Assembly (NCBI RefSeq): GCF_003545885.1
Contig: NZ_QHCT01000017.1
Location: 1-15,839, forward strand
Reading direction: 5' to 3'
Length of the DNA stretch: 15,839 bases
From: Leptospira stimsonii
GTDB taxonomy: Bacteria > Spirochaetota > Leptospiria > Leptospirales > Leptospiraceae
In this document: positions 7,329 through 15,808 of the stretch, in pieces
How the letters are laid out: every line of letters begins with the position of its first letter
Position numbering within the stretch: the stretch's first letter is position 1
The notes under the pieces: generated by a model
Told to the model about the DNA's origin: nothing
Database searches by the model: none
The model's input: only the letters and a program-made list of their open reading frames with translations
Made by a program: the position numbers and the translations under genes

Positions 7329-7696
7329 CCTTCTTCTAATGAAATATCTAGCGAATAAATATTAAAATTTAATTCCAGACTATCCAAATAATCATTTATA
7401 ATCTCTTCATCCTTCCTCTGGCTTTCTTCTTCAATATCGTAAAGACTCTCTGTATTTGATACAATCGCACATACATAAGAGTCTAACGAGCGTTTAATTA
7501 TGAACGCATTTTGTTTCTTTTTTTCTTTCGAGTATTTGGGAACAGGGAAAAATGATCTGAATTCAAGATTCATAGCATCAAATTTTCTTAGAAGAGTATT
7601 ATGATAAAATAATTTAATTTCCATGACTCCAAGTCCGCATGGATGATTTTTATTTACCCATTTTTCCTTGAATCGTTCACTTGGCTCTTTCGACAC
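7322..7696 (-). CDS. Hypothetical protein, start uncertain
   Basis: 124 residues from GTG at 7696, or 100 from ATG at 7624, which has GGAG only two bases ahead. The chain is soluble, with no signal peptide, and ends in an acidic helix-rich part (about 80-124). I recognise no family. The first 24 residues (VSKEPSERFKEKWVNKNHPC and on) differ in composition from the rest and lie next to the doubtful frame at 7725, so the 5' end may be a fusion of unrelated sequence, which favours the later start. It is followed by a small hairpin. Confidence 0.45.
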   Translation of the reverse strand: MSKEPSERFKEKWVNKNHPCGLGVMEIKLFYHNTLLRKFDAMNLEFRSFFPVPKYSKEKKKQNAFIIKRSLDSYVCAIVSNTESLYDIEEESQRKDEEIINDYLDSLELNFNIYSLDISLEEGT

Positions 7697-7724
7697 CTAC
7701 ACAAGCCTAAACTCTGGAAAAGGC

Positions 7725-7913
7725 TTAAAATAAAACTCCTGTTCGCTCGACCCTTTTCATTCGGATGGAATCATTAAGAATCCTAAAGCTCTTTCCAAGG
7801 GATCCTTTAGAATACCGAATCTTTCCTTCCATAATTGACTCTTTTCTATATTTCACTGTCTCCTTATTGATCACCCATTTAAGATCATTTAGTAGTATAA
7901 GCTCGAAAATCAT
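7725..7913 (-). CDS. Doubtful small ORF, 62 residues
   Basis: Basic protein beginning MIFELILLNDLKWVINKETV with no ribosome binding site, no domain, and a 29-base overlap with the 3' end of the CX3C gene at 7885. The reading closes at TAA and then reopens with similar-looking sequence into the 7322 region, which suggests a decayed or non-coding stretch shared with dispersed sequence rather than a real gene. Kept at low confidence because its strand and spacing fit the local gene order. Confidence 0.25.
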   Translation of the reverse strand: MIFELILLNDLKWVINKETVKYRKESIMEGKIRYSKGSLGKSFRILNDSIRMKRVERTGVLF

Positions 7914-8214
7914 GATCTCTTGAAGCTTTAAAATATAAATAGCAAGAATTCAGGTGACGGATTCCATCTATACATTTATCCAAACAGTCTTCTCTACTTG
8001 AACCTTCAAAGAAGGAGTAGGGATACTCCCTATAGCACTTCGATTTACAATTATCGAAATTCAGAGAGCATCTCTTCAATTGTTCATAATAACTCGATTG
8101 ATCTGATTCAACGTTCATTGTCAAAGGTGGAAGCTTTTTTTTGACTTTTTCTTTTGAAGACAAAATTTGACTAAATACTAGTGCAAACAAAGAATACAAT
8201 AAAATATATCTCAC
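7885..8214 (-). CDS. Exported twin-CX3C cysteine protein
   Basis: 109 residues from a GTG at 8214. Residues 1-19 form a signal peptide or anchor (hydrophobic LLYSLFALVFSQIL). The mature part has six cysteines: C49, C56-x3-C60, C77-x3-C81 and C91. Paired CX3C motifs on two helices are the hallmark of disulfide-clamped helical hairpins, so this is probably a small oxidised periplasmic protein. I know of no named bacterial family that fits. The ribosome binding site is weak. About 300 AT-rich bases separate it from the lipoprotein gene upstream. Confidence 0.6.
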   Translation of the reverse strand: MRYILLYSLFALVFSQILSSKEKVKKKLPPLTMNVESDQSSYYEQLKRCSLNFDNCKSKCYREYPYSFFEGSSREDCLDKCIDGIRHLNSCYLYFKASRDHDFRAYTTK

Positions 8215-8516
8215 GTTACCAACAAGGCTTATAATTATTATGCCAGCTTCCGAAGTATTGTTGAAAGTATTTATTTATTACCATACATTTTAGCATTATT
8301 GAATAAACGAATATCGCTCATATTGCGCTTATCGTAATCGCCACAAAATTATTAAAAATTATCTTCTTTATAATTTGAATCATTATAAAGTTGCGACAAA
8401 TATTTCTCTTATTGCTATTCTCCTTTTTATAATAAATTTTTAGAGAAGTTAAGAATGCAAAATTTTTTCTATTTTTACGATCTTGTAAATCCAGAATTTA
8501 TTCATCGGTATTAAAT
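8215..8516. other. AT-rich intergenic region with one inverted repeat
   Basis: No convincing gene in either strand. The one clear structure is CTTTATAAT (8376-8384) and ATTATAAAG (8392-8400), perfect 9-bp arms with a 7-base spacer, roughly midway between the lipoprotein stop and the CX3C start. It could be an operator for the CX3C gene or a weak 3' structure for the lipoprotein gene. The rest is AT-rich and holds the presumed promoter of the CX3C gene, which I cannot place. Confidence 0.4.
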
Positions 8517-9170
8517 TCATCTAATTATGTTAAAAGAATACGAATTCTTATTCTTTTCTTGATCGCTAATCTCAACGATTAACGGAATGTTCTTTTGGGA
8601 AAAACAACTCTCTGGAAAAAATATTAGCACTCTTAACGTTTCTTTTGTCCAAATATCAACGTTGGATGCAGTAGGTTCATATTGCCAGCTATAGGATTCA
8701 CTCGGATACTTCGGATAAGCAAAGATGTGAGGTCTCAATATGCCTAAGTCTAAACGATCAAATACAATAAACGTATATGGGAAAACGATCTTTTCTGCCG
8801 GAAGACAATCACTCAATTTTGGTTCAACACTTAAATTTACCAATTCAGATTTTGAATCCCGTCTTCGGCTACCTATTATCAATAAAAATCCAATCCTAGA
8901 TTTCAAATCCAAATTGAATAACTTTTCGACTTCTTCCTTAGTTACCTTTGTATCTGTATAATTGTTAGCATCTTCTTTGATAGATTCAAAATTATCTGGA
9001 TTAAGCCTAACTGCTTTTACAAAGATTTTATTATCTATCGGACTACTTGAGCGTAAGTTCTCCTTTAAATATATATTAGATCTAATTCCTGGAGAAACAA
9101 ATCTTCCGTCATTGCATGAGATCATAAACAGAATTAGAAAAGAGAGCGAACTTCTAAGAATTATTTTCAT
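8517..9170 (-). CDS. Putative lipoprotein, unrecognised family
   Basis: 217 residues with a signal peptide ending in the lipobox FMISC (cysteine 19), so it is probably acylated and anchored in the cell envelope. The mature part begins with a polar segment and continues with mixed strands; two more cysteines (about 122 and 189) could pair. No named domain. An antisense frame of similar length over the 5' half has no signal or ribosome binding site and is ignored. It starts 25 bases after the stop of the small 9196 ORF on the same strand, so the two may be co-transcribed. Confidence 0.65.
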   Translation of the reverse strand: MKIILRSSLSFLILFMISCNDGRFVSPGIRSNIYLKENLRSSSPIDNKIFVKAVRLNPDNFESIKEDANNYTDTKVTKEEVEKLFNLDLKSRIGFLLIIGSRRRDSKSELVNLSVEPKLSDCLPAEKIVFPYTFIVFDRLDLGILRPHIFAYPKYPSESYSWQYEPTASNVDIWTKETLRVLIFFPESCFSQKNIPLIVEISDQEKNKNSYSFNIIR

Positions 9171-9195
9171 TTTTTGGTCAAGACCTAAAATCTAC

Positions 9196-9408
9196 TTATT
9201 TTTCCCCGCTAGTAATTTCATCATCTTCATCCGGAGTTCCATGTCCCCCGGATCCATCAAAAGCAATGCCGAGTTTGTATTTTTCAACTTGAACCATTAA
9301 AACGATGTCCGGGCTTGATACTGCCAAGTTACACCCTCCGAAAGGGCTACTTTGATTTCCACTCTTGCATTGGAATTTTACTCCAACAAACACTTTATAG
9401 ACAATCAA
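9196..9408 (-). CDS. Short hypothetical protein, probably 5'-truncated
   Basis: 70 residues from a TTG at 9408; there is no ATG near the start and no ribosome binding site, and the frame stays open for about ten more codons without a start. It therefore looks like the 3' end of a longer gene. The product is Gly/Ser-rich (KFQCKSGNQSSPFGGCNLAV) with two cysteines and an acidic tail (DGSGGHGTPDEDDEITSGEK). No family recognised. It could be a remnant of a secreted or lipoprotein gene. Confidence 0.35.
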   Translation of the reverse strand: MIVYKVFVGVKFQCKSGNQSSPFGGCNLAVSSPDIVLMVQVEKYKLGIAFDGSGGHGTPDEDDEITSGEK

Positions 9409-9471
9409 TATTCCGACATATCGATCAAATTCGATTTAATAGCATTAATTGCTTTTCGACTTTGATCGAAA

Positions 9472-9999
9472 TTACAATAAAGGAGGAGGAGAGATTTCCA
9501 TTTCTCTTATGCAATAAGGCCAGTCCCCAAAAGTAATGGTTATCGGGAATAAAATAGCTCCAGCGATTGTTTCAATTATACTCAGTATTTTATTATCTCT
9601 AAATAATTTGATATAACTATCTTTATTTGATATTTTCAATTTATGATTCAAGATTATTTCATCCAAATCATTGTCTGGAATAACAACTTGGTATCTAAAA
9701 ATAGTTCTACAATGGAAAAAATTCCTTTCTTCATTTTCAATGACCATAACTTTTCCGCGAAACTCAGAATAGAAAGGTATAGTAAATGAACTTCCAAAAA
9801 AGCGTTCTCGAAAGATAATCGTCCCGTCTGTATCCCGTAATTCTACTTTATTCTTTTCAAATTTGTTTGCTTCTGTAGGTAGAGTAACTTTTAATTTCTT
9901 GATAGCTACAGATTCGGATAAATTCGAAGTAGACCATCCTAATATAAAAGTAACGCCAACTAGGATAAAATTCAGCATACTTTTATTTTTTGCCTTCAT
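9472..9999 (-). CDS. Membrane-anchored hypothetical, candidate partner of the Rhs tip
   Basis: 175 residues from the ATG at 9999; a TTG at 10008 would add three. An N-terminal hydrophobic segment (about 8-24 of this start) is an anchor or uncleaved signal, and a second hydrophobic stretch ([17 protein letters not shown]) lies near residue 145. The middle has strand-rich sequence and two cysteines (HCRT, PYCIR). No family recognised. Its start overlaps the end of the Rhs toxin-tip gene by 17 bases on the same strand, so the two are probably translated together. In polymorphic toxin loci the gene directly after the toxin end is usually the immunity gene; that is the basis for the suggestion, not sequence similarity. 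Confidence 0.5.
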   Translation of the reverse strand: MKAKNKSMLNFILVGVTFILGWSTSNLSESVAIKKLKVTLPTEANKFEKNKVELRDTDGTIIFRERFFGSSFTIPFYSEFRGKVMVIENEERNFFHCRTIFRYQVVIPDNDLDEIILNHKLKISNKDSYIKLFRDNKILSIIETIAGAILFPITITFGDWPYCIREMEISPPPLL

Positions 10000-10537
10000 A
10001 GTATACAATTAGCGCCAATAAACGATCGAGAATTGGTTCTCCAATTGCAATAGTAATAAAAGCAAGATAGACCTTAGTTTCTTCCGGATTTTGCTTCCCA
10101 ACATGTGTATAATATTTATAAGAATCGTATAAACAATTTGGACTTGGACTACCTCCGTCACCTTTCCCAGAACAAGATCGATTCCAGTTTTTAAAGAGCT
10201 TCATATCTTTAGTCGTAACTTGTTTATTAAACCACTCTTTAGATTTTGACAGTCCAAATTGATGATAGACACGACTATTTTCAAAAACCCTCCATCGATC
10301 ATGAGAAATGAAAGTTGCCTTACTTAACCCTTTAGTTATTCCACCTGAGCTCAATCGTTTCGAAATATTTTTATCCCCAAAATGTTTACCGATCATATGC
10401 CCGATGATTCGGTTAAGCATGTGAATCCAAGCATTGTTACCAGTTGGATCATTATACTGCAATGGATTTCCATCAACATACATATAAAGATTACTTCCTG
10501 GTAAAGTTTGAGAATTCACAATCGAATCAGCCTGCAA
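9983..10537 (-). CDS. Orphan Rhs C-terminal tip (putative toxin domain)
   Basis: 184 residues. Residues 11-34 ([20 protein letters not shown] then PTGN) are the end of the conserved Rhs-associated core, the point where complete Rhs proteins of over 1000 residues switch to a variable toxin. The rest (about 35-184) is the tip: basic, with several His and Trp, two cysteines (about 122, 135) and a hydrophobic end ([10 protein letters not shown] and on). I cannot name the toxin activity. The start is a TTG without a ribosome binding site, and a stop closes the frame 5 codons earlier, so the large Rhs shell is missing. Such orphan tips act as cassettes that can recombine onto a full Rhs gene; whether it is made alone is unclear. 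It overlaps its upstream neighbour by 11 bases and its downstream neighbour by 17. Confidence 0.75.
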   Translation of the reverse strand: MQADSIVNSQTLPGSNLYMYVDGNPLQYNDPTGNNAWIHMLNRIIGHMIGKHFGDKNISKRLSSGGITKGLSKATFISHDRWRVFENSRVYHQFGLSKSKEWFNKQVTTKDMKLFKNWNRSCSGKGDGGSPSPNCLYDSYKYYTHVGKQNPEETKVYLAFITIAIGEPILDRLLALIVYYEGKK

Positions 10538-11378
10538 AAATATTGTTTGCTATCAAACCACTAAGTTTTCCAGTCTCCTTTTCTACATTAGGAATTTCTT
10601 TCTTATTAACAATCTGAAGTTGATCAATCACTAATTTAACATAGCCAGAAGTTAAGAAAATTATATACTCTTCCAACACTCCTACACAAATCCCAATTTG
10701 TTCCCGAGGTTTTTCAATAACGTTCGTTAGCATCGATTTCAGGCTAGTAACAAGCGGGGCATCCGGAGAATTAAATAAGAAAGCAAAAGAAGAAGAATAT
10801 TCTGAAACCACGACATGACCTATATAATCTTTCTGCGGATCCTTAGGATGCTTTTTTTTAATTACCAAATTCTCTCGCTTATAACCTACACTATCGGCGA
10901 AGAGCTTTAGTAACTTGCTTTCATTATTTTTGTCATTCTCTCTAATCCTTTCCGTTTTTTCATCTATTTCATTCGTTTTAATTTGAATTGTATCTCTAAA
11001 TTTATTTTCAATTTTAAATTCAGTTATTTTATCCATGTAAAGATTCTTATAAGAATATAAGTTTTTTTTATTTTCCCCGATGGTCTTGTAGATATGCGCA
11101 ATATAATCGAAGAATACATTGGGGATAACGTAAATCGTTGAATATCCAAATGCCCAGAATATTGGCTCAAACCAACAAATTGAATATATTGAGAGAAACG
11201 TATTAAATTGCAAAAATTTGTTCTTTTCGAAAAGGAGAATATAGAACAATTCCCAGTTATAAACTATAAAGGCAGTAATGAATGAGAAATAAAATGGACT
11301 CCCGAATCGTTCAGACGCGGAGGATTTTAACTGATCCCACAGTGAGCTTTCTGTTTTGTTCTTATTTTCATTTTCCAT
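10527..11378 (-). CDS. Two-membrane-span protein with cytoplasmic domain
   Basis: 283 residues. A short polar N-terminus leads into [20 protein letters not shown] and two or three hydrophobic segments (about 28-50 and 58-95); then a charged coiled-coil-like helix (about 100-165) and a soluble C-terminal domain (about 170-283). The ERxxSPFxxSF lead into the first span resembles the (E)R..NPF..(A/T)F opening seen in small membrane proteins of accessory regions; I cannot name a family. The end overlaps the Rhs tip by 11 bases, so they form one operon. It could be an immunity protein for another toxin, or a membrane effector. No clear ribosome binding site. Confidence 0.55.
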   Translation of the reverse strand: MENENKNKTESSLWDQLKSSASERFGSPFYFSFITAFIVYNWELFYILLFEKNKFLQFNTFLSIYSICWFEPIFWAFGYSTIYVIPNVFFDYIAHIYKTIGENKKNLYSYKNLYMDKITEFKIENKFRDTIQIKTNEIDEKTERIRENDKNNESKLLKLFADSVGYKRENLVIKKKHPKDPQKDYIGHVVVSEYSSSFAFLFNSPDAPLVTSLKSMLTNVIEKPREQIGICVGVLEEYIIFLTSGYVKLVIDQLQIVNKKEIPNVEKETGKLSGLIANNIFAG

Positions 11379-11555
11379 ATTTTATTCGATAGATTTATTT
11401 TATATAAATGGAGGCAAAGTCTTTTAAAGTAAAATTATAATAAAATACCTTAATTTACAAATATTAGAGTAAAGTTTCGAGCGGTCTCCATTAGTCGCGA
11501 ATAATTTATATCCGTTTCCTATTTCGTTCAGGAACCTGGAACCTTTTCCGACTCC

Positions 11556-11599
11556 ACTTCCGATATTATGTAATTCTGTCGCGATTCCCACTACCCATT
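11556..11599 (+). repeat. Dispersed intergenic element, copy C
   Basis: Begins ACTTCCGATATTATGTAATT, continues CTGTCGCGATTCCC, and then ACTACCCATT. Differs from copy B by one base over the first 34, then lacks the short internal hairpin segment. CGAC (11549-11552) can pair with GTCG (11578-11581), a weaker version of the copy B stem. It lies about 46 bases beyond the stop of the split outer-membrane gene, the same arrangement as the other two copies. Confidence 0.8.
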
Positions 11600-11644
11600 T
11601 AAAAAAAGATTCGAAAAACCGAAGTAAGCTTGAGACGCAAATCG

Positions 11645-12481
11645 CTAAAAATTAATTCCTACACCCACTTTAGCAGAACATTCTTGTAAAGACCAAACGT
11701 GCCTGTCTTTTTCGTTTAAAATATTCTTTAAAGTTCCGTTAGTCACTCTATAAGCGTCGTAATTATTGCCTACTGCCTCGGCAAGTAAATAAAGCCCATT
11801 GCTTAGGAAATACCTGGTTCCAATCATAAGACTACTTTGCTATATTTTCGAGTCGGTAACGCCTTCCTTTCCATACCCAAAAGCTATTTTAACATACGGA
11901 TCAAAATCTGATCCCTTCAAAAAATGATAAGATAAATTTATATTCGCAGTCCTAATTTTTAAAAACTCATTTTCATGATGAGTCTGATATGGAAGTAAAA
12001 TTTCGTAGGTATTGAGTTGATCAATCGAAAAACCTGTGAATCCAGGTGTTACATTTTTAATATAACTTAAATCAAGTAATGATTCAAATTTTAAATAGCT
12101 AAGATGAGAAGCTTGAAAATTTGAACCGTTTAGGCTAAGCCCAATCCCAACAGTAGATTTTATAACGTATTCAAAAAGGAGACTGGTAGTCTGTCCAAAT
12201 AGCTTCGGCTTTGGAGAATTTTCAAAAGCGTAAACACTTGCAAGCTTCTCTTCTCGAGTACCATAGTTGTATGTATAATACCCGATCACATCAGGTTGCG
12301 TATTTATATTATTGTCCTTATCCATGACGCTATCATCAATTCTATTAAGTTTCGCTTTTGGATATTTGATTCCTTCTGAATAGGTGGCTTCATTAAATAG
12401 ATTCCTCCTTTTCGAATCAGATTCAGCAAATATACCTGATGCCATTATAAATATAAGCGATACGATTATTTTTTTCTTCAT
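11645..12481 (-). pseudogene. Outer-membrane-type protein gene split by an amber codon
   Basis: One frame of 279 codons broken by TAG at 11840-11842. Upstream part: 213 residues with signal peptide (MKKKIIVSLIFIMASGIFA), then beta-strand-rich sequence with Gly/Asn turns (FGQTTSLLFEYVIKSTVGIG). Downstream part: four codons (QSSL) and 60 residues beginning MIGTRYFLSNGLYLLAEAVG and ending KVGVGINF, a classic C-terminal Phe barrel signal. The two halves join as consecutive strands, so the intact protein was about 278 residues; the TAG probably replaced TGG or CAG. The ribosome binding site AAAGGA matches that of the 7226 gene. Without the last strands the product could not be inserted by the BAM machinery. 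Read-through of the amber cannot be excluded. Confidence 0.75.
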
Positions 12482-12567
12482 TTAAATCCTTTTTTTAATA
12501 ATTTATTTTTTTTAGTCTATCGCAGGGCGAATTAGGCTTCTCGAACCTCGTGTCAACCGAAGTAACG

Positions 12568-12581
12568 AAGCAAATTTGCTT
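12568..12581. repeat. 14-bp perfect palindrome
   Basis: AAGCAAATTTGCTT is fully self-complementary and is followed by TTT on the plus strand. It lies about 90 bases upstream of the split outer-membrane gene in a locally GC-richer stretch (12525-12650). It could be a repressor site for that gene; as a hairpin it has no loop room. The region 12482-12678 shows no gene. Confidence 0.3.
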
Positions 12582-12678
12582 TTTCCTGTGATTAATCCGG
12601 GCGGGATCGTGTATGACAAAACGGAGAGAGATGTCGGAGGTATTTGAAGTCTTTGCAATCATACTATAGTTAAATTTA

Positions 12679-13381
12679 TTATTTGTTTTTTATTTTTTTA
12701 GATTTCGATATTTTGGAGGAAGTCTTACTTAAATCGGCGTATAATATTACTTCATTAAATCTTCGGAAATCATGTAATGTCCTACAGAAAAACTTAATGT
12801 GGGCGCTCCCCAAAGGAAAGACCAGAAATATAAAAAAAAAGAAATAATCTACAACGATCAAAATATTCGTAGAAATTAAGAACTACTAAATAATAAACCA
12901 TCAATGCAGTTGCAAATCCTATTAAAGACGTTCCGGAGTTACGCAATAAATGAGCAAATTTTTCAGATCTTTCAGTGGCTTCCTTAATAAGCGGTGAATT
13001 TCCAGAACGCGAATGCCAAAGTGTATTAAAAATTCCCCAGGCATTTTCTTTAGTTATTTTGTCTAATACAGACTGTCCAGTGGCAAAGTCTTTAAAATCT
13101 ATGGAAATTAGTTTATCGTTCTTCAATTTATTTGCGAATGCTGAATAATCAATTCTCATACACGGCATTGTTCTATAGATTAAGTTATAAATGAAGCCAA
13201 TGCCGATTGTAAAAAAAGTAAAAAGAGCAATCTCTAATGTAGAAGGTAAATTTGAATTCTTATCCTGAGTTATTTGCAATACACTTTTCCAATTCATGGA
13301 AAGGGAAAAAAGAATTATGAATTCAGTGATAGAAGAAATTCCGGGTAACGCAAATCTAAAAATACTATAAAAATCGTTCAT
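12679..13381 (-). pseudogene. Multi-span membrane protein, frameshifted at an A9 tract
   Basis: The frame from ATG 13381 gives 195 residues ending ISGLSFGERPH at 12794; a second frame, open from 12861 to 12679, carries a plausible ending (LHDFRRFNEVILYADLSKTS and a Lys-rich tail). They overlap at nine A (12832-12840; T9 in the coding strand). Removing one base joins them into 233 residues. Membrane segments: about 12-30, 50-69, 151-170 and, in the joined form, 178-195. Between spans 2 and 3 is a charged cytoplasmic or periplasmic domain of about 80 residues. Family not recognised. The tract could switch the gene on and off by slippage, or be a fixed mutation or a sequencing error. Ribosome binding site weak. 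Confidence 0.5.
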
Positions 13382-13695
13382 TTACTTTTTTCTCTTTATG
13401 GATTAAAACTTTATAATTTAAATTTATTTCGCATATTAACAATTTGATGTATACAGAGTATTCAATTTATGTTAGAAAATTCAGGCCACATTTCTAAAAA
13501 TTGAGTTTATGAAGTATTTTTGGCCAATGTCTTATTCATAACCCTCAATTTCGTTCCAAATTCTTAGCAAGGATTATTGTTTGACAGGATTTCATTTTCT
13601 TTCTGAATTCGGAGAAAGCAGAGGGCATGATTTTTACTCGGTCGCGTTTTAAAATCTTACACTTTTTCAATTTGCTCTAAATTTAAGTTCCACCC

Positions 13696-13815
13696 CTATT
13701 TTTTCCTAACATCCCAAATAGCGGGACTCCTTGCTTCTACAGAATGAGGAGAAACTTTCAATCCAAAAGTCCGCTTCAAAACTGGTACGATTCCCGTTCG
13801 CAAAGGTTTAATCAC
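13696..13815 (-). CDS. Short ORF or remnant, 39 residues
   Basis: From a GTG at 13815: VIKPLRTGIVPVLKRTFGLK, ending SPAIWDVRKK. The composition (basic, Pro, Trp, few rare residues) is protein-like, unlike the AT-rich bases around it. There is no ribosome binding site and the frame is closed three codons upstream of a small extension, so it may be the 3' scrap of a larger gene. No family recognised. Confidence 0.3.
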   Translation of the reverse strand: MIKPLRTGIVPVLKRTFGLKVSPHSVEARSPAIWDVRKK

Positions 13816-13956
13816 CTGAAAAACATATTATATAGCATTGGAGTTTATATCTGTGAAGAATATTGAAACTTTTTTCTCCTAAAGCACTTTTAAAAAATCA
13901 ATTAAAGGCGGTCTTAATATTAGAAAAATCTCCCATAAATAGGCTGGAATTATTGG

Positions 13957-13986
13957 TTGAAATGTTTAAATCTAGTAATTTAATTA
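13957..13986 (+). promoter_or_regulatory. Putative promoter of the aldo/keto reductase gene
   Basis: TTGAAA (13957-13962) and TAATTA (13981-13986) are 18 bases apart, 42 bases before the start codon. The -35 box is near consensus and the -10 box is fair. AT-rich context lowers the weight. Confidence 0.3.
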
Positions 13987-14027
13987 TAAAAGATAAACTT
14001 TGCGTCTGCAATTAACAGGTAATTAAA

Positions 14028-14984
<957 letters not shown>

Positions 14985-15549
14985 CGTAACCAGGGTTGTG
15001 TCTGAAGGGATTCCTGTTATACCTCGAGGCCTTGCAGAGTTTATCTGCTTCCTCATTCATCTAAGAGAGCGTTCAGGTTTCTTCCACTGAACCTCTTTCA
15101 ATTCTTTCCGCGAGTTGTCTCATCCACTTGGATTACTTTCAAGTGCGCTTTTTCTTCTTTTGTTCTCATTTGGGGTTCTACTTTTTTTTTGAATTTACTT
15201 CACTACAAATTCAATCGGAAGAGAGCCTTCTCTTTGATTCTTAAATGTGCGAAAGATTTAGGACGTTATCTGCTAAGCTAAATGCCTTTTATAGAGAAAC
15301 TGAGCAAAATGAGAAAGAGAGAAATACCGTAAATTGGTCTCGATCCGCCGAAGGAAACTGCACTTCTAAAAATCTTAGAATGTTGATAGATCCGCATCGG
15401 CAACTTTCGGCTTGGGACCATTGCTTTCATCGCTCAAAAATTAGCTTAAAACATTTGTATGATGATTCTTGGCAAAAATCATTTAGGCTATGCTGGAATT
15501 CTATTGAAAGAATTTCGAATTACTGGAAAAAAAATACAAAATTATATTT
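14985..15549. other. Degraded region downstream of the reductase
   Basis: No intact gene. Overlapping frames on the plus strand give improbable proteins: one from 15245 (102 residues, Trp-rich) and one from 15459. A third reading in the 15282 frame gives protein-like pieces (LDPPKETALLKILE, IGNFRLGTIAFIAQKLA, ILGKNHLGYAGILLKEFRIT) interrupted by four stop codons, which suggests an old pseudogene. On the minus strand 15003-15160 also gives short coding-like pieces with stops. I cannot name the original genes. Confidence 0.4.
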
Positions 15550-15732
15550 ATGAAACTTCTAACCTCGAAAATCAACGTGAAAGCCTGTCCGAACTGAAAG
15601 CATTGGTTCGGCATAATCACTCAGAAACGAATTATTCGAAAAGAGAATATTTGGTTTTTTAAGATCACGTGTAAATCTTGCAACCTTAGCTCAAAGGAAT
15701 TTATCTTACTTGATGAAGCTCGATTGGATTGA
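15550..15732 (+). pseudogene. Possible zinc-ribbon gene with an in-frame TGA
   Basis: From ATG 15550: MKLLTSKINVKACPN, TGA (15595-15597), KHWFGIITQKRIIRKENIWF and FKITCKSCNLSSKEFILLDE to the stop at 15730-15732; 60 codons. The CPN-stop and CKSC pair look like a four-cysteine zinc ribbon whose second cysteine became TGA. An overlapping frame through 15662 has no such motif. No ribosome binding site is evident. It may be a broken relative of the type of protein encoded at 1215, though beyond the CxxC pairs I see no similarity. Confidence 0.4.
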
Positions 15733-15808
15733 AATAAAACTGCTTCTAGCAATTCTAACCTGTGTACTACTAGCGACCTCGTCCAACTATCTTTACTTTT
15801 TCTTTTAA
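15713..15808 (+). CDS. Very small single-span membrane peptide, doubtful
   Basis: 31 residues from ATG 15713: MKLDWIEIKLLLAILTCVLL followed by ATSSNYLYFFF, a textbook single membrane span with a charged N-terminus. AAGGAA lies 13 bases upstream, too far for a good ribosome binding site. It overlaps the end of the zinc-ribbon remnant. Could be a small membrane or toxic peptide, or chance. Confidence 0.25.
   Translation: MKLDWIEIKLLLAILTCVLLATSSNYLYFFF

Larger units (their letters stand above)
13382..14027. other. Long intergenic region, mostly non-coding
   Basis: About 645 bases between the divergent membrane-protein gene and the reductase. The only coding-like signal is the 39-residue minus-strand frame at 13696-13815. 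The left third is very AT-rich and should hold the promoter of the 13381 gene; the right 70 bases hold the reductase promoter. No RNA gene or clear repeat. Confidence 0.4.

Noticed and set aside
8740..9536. Plus-strand frames over the lipoprotein and neighbouring genes
   Set aside because: No signals or domains; antisense to a gene with a clear lipobox.
1578..11599. Calling the dispersed element a true integron attC site
   Set aside because: The core boxes RYYYAAC and GTTRRRY are not present and no integrase gene is in the window.
1578..11599. CRISPR array
   Set aside because: Only three copies, kilobases apart, with genes rather than uniform spacers between them.
15245..15662. Two overlapping plus-strand frames as real genes
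   Set aside because: Unlikely compositions, no ribosome binding sites, and a competing frame with protein-like pieces broken by stops; treated as degraded sequence.
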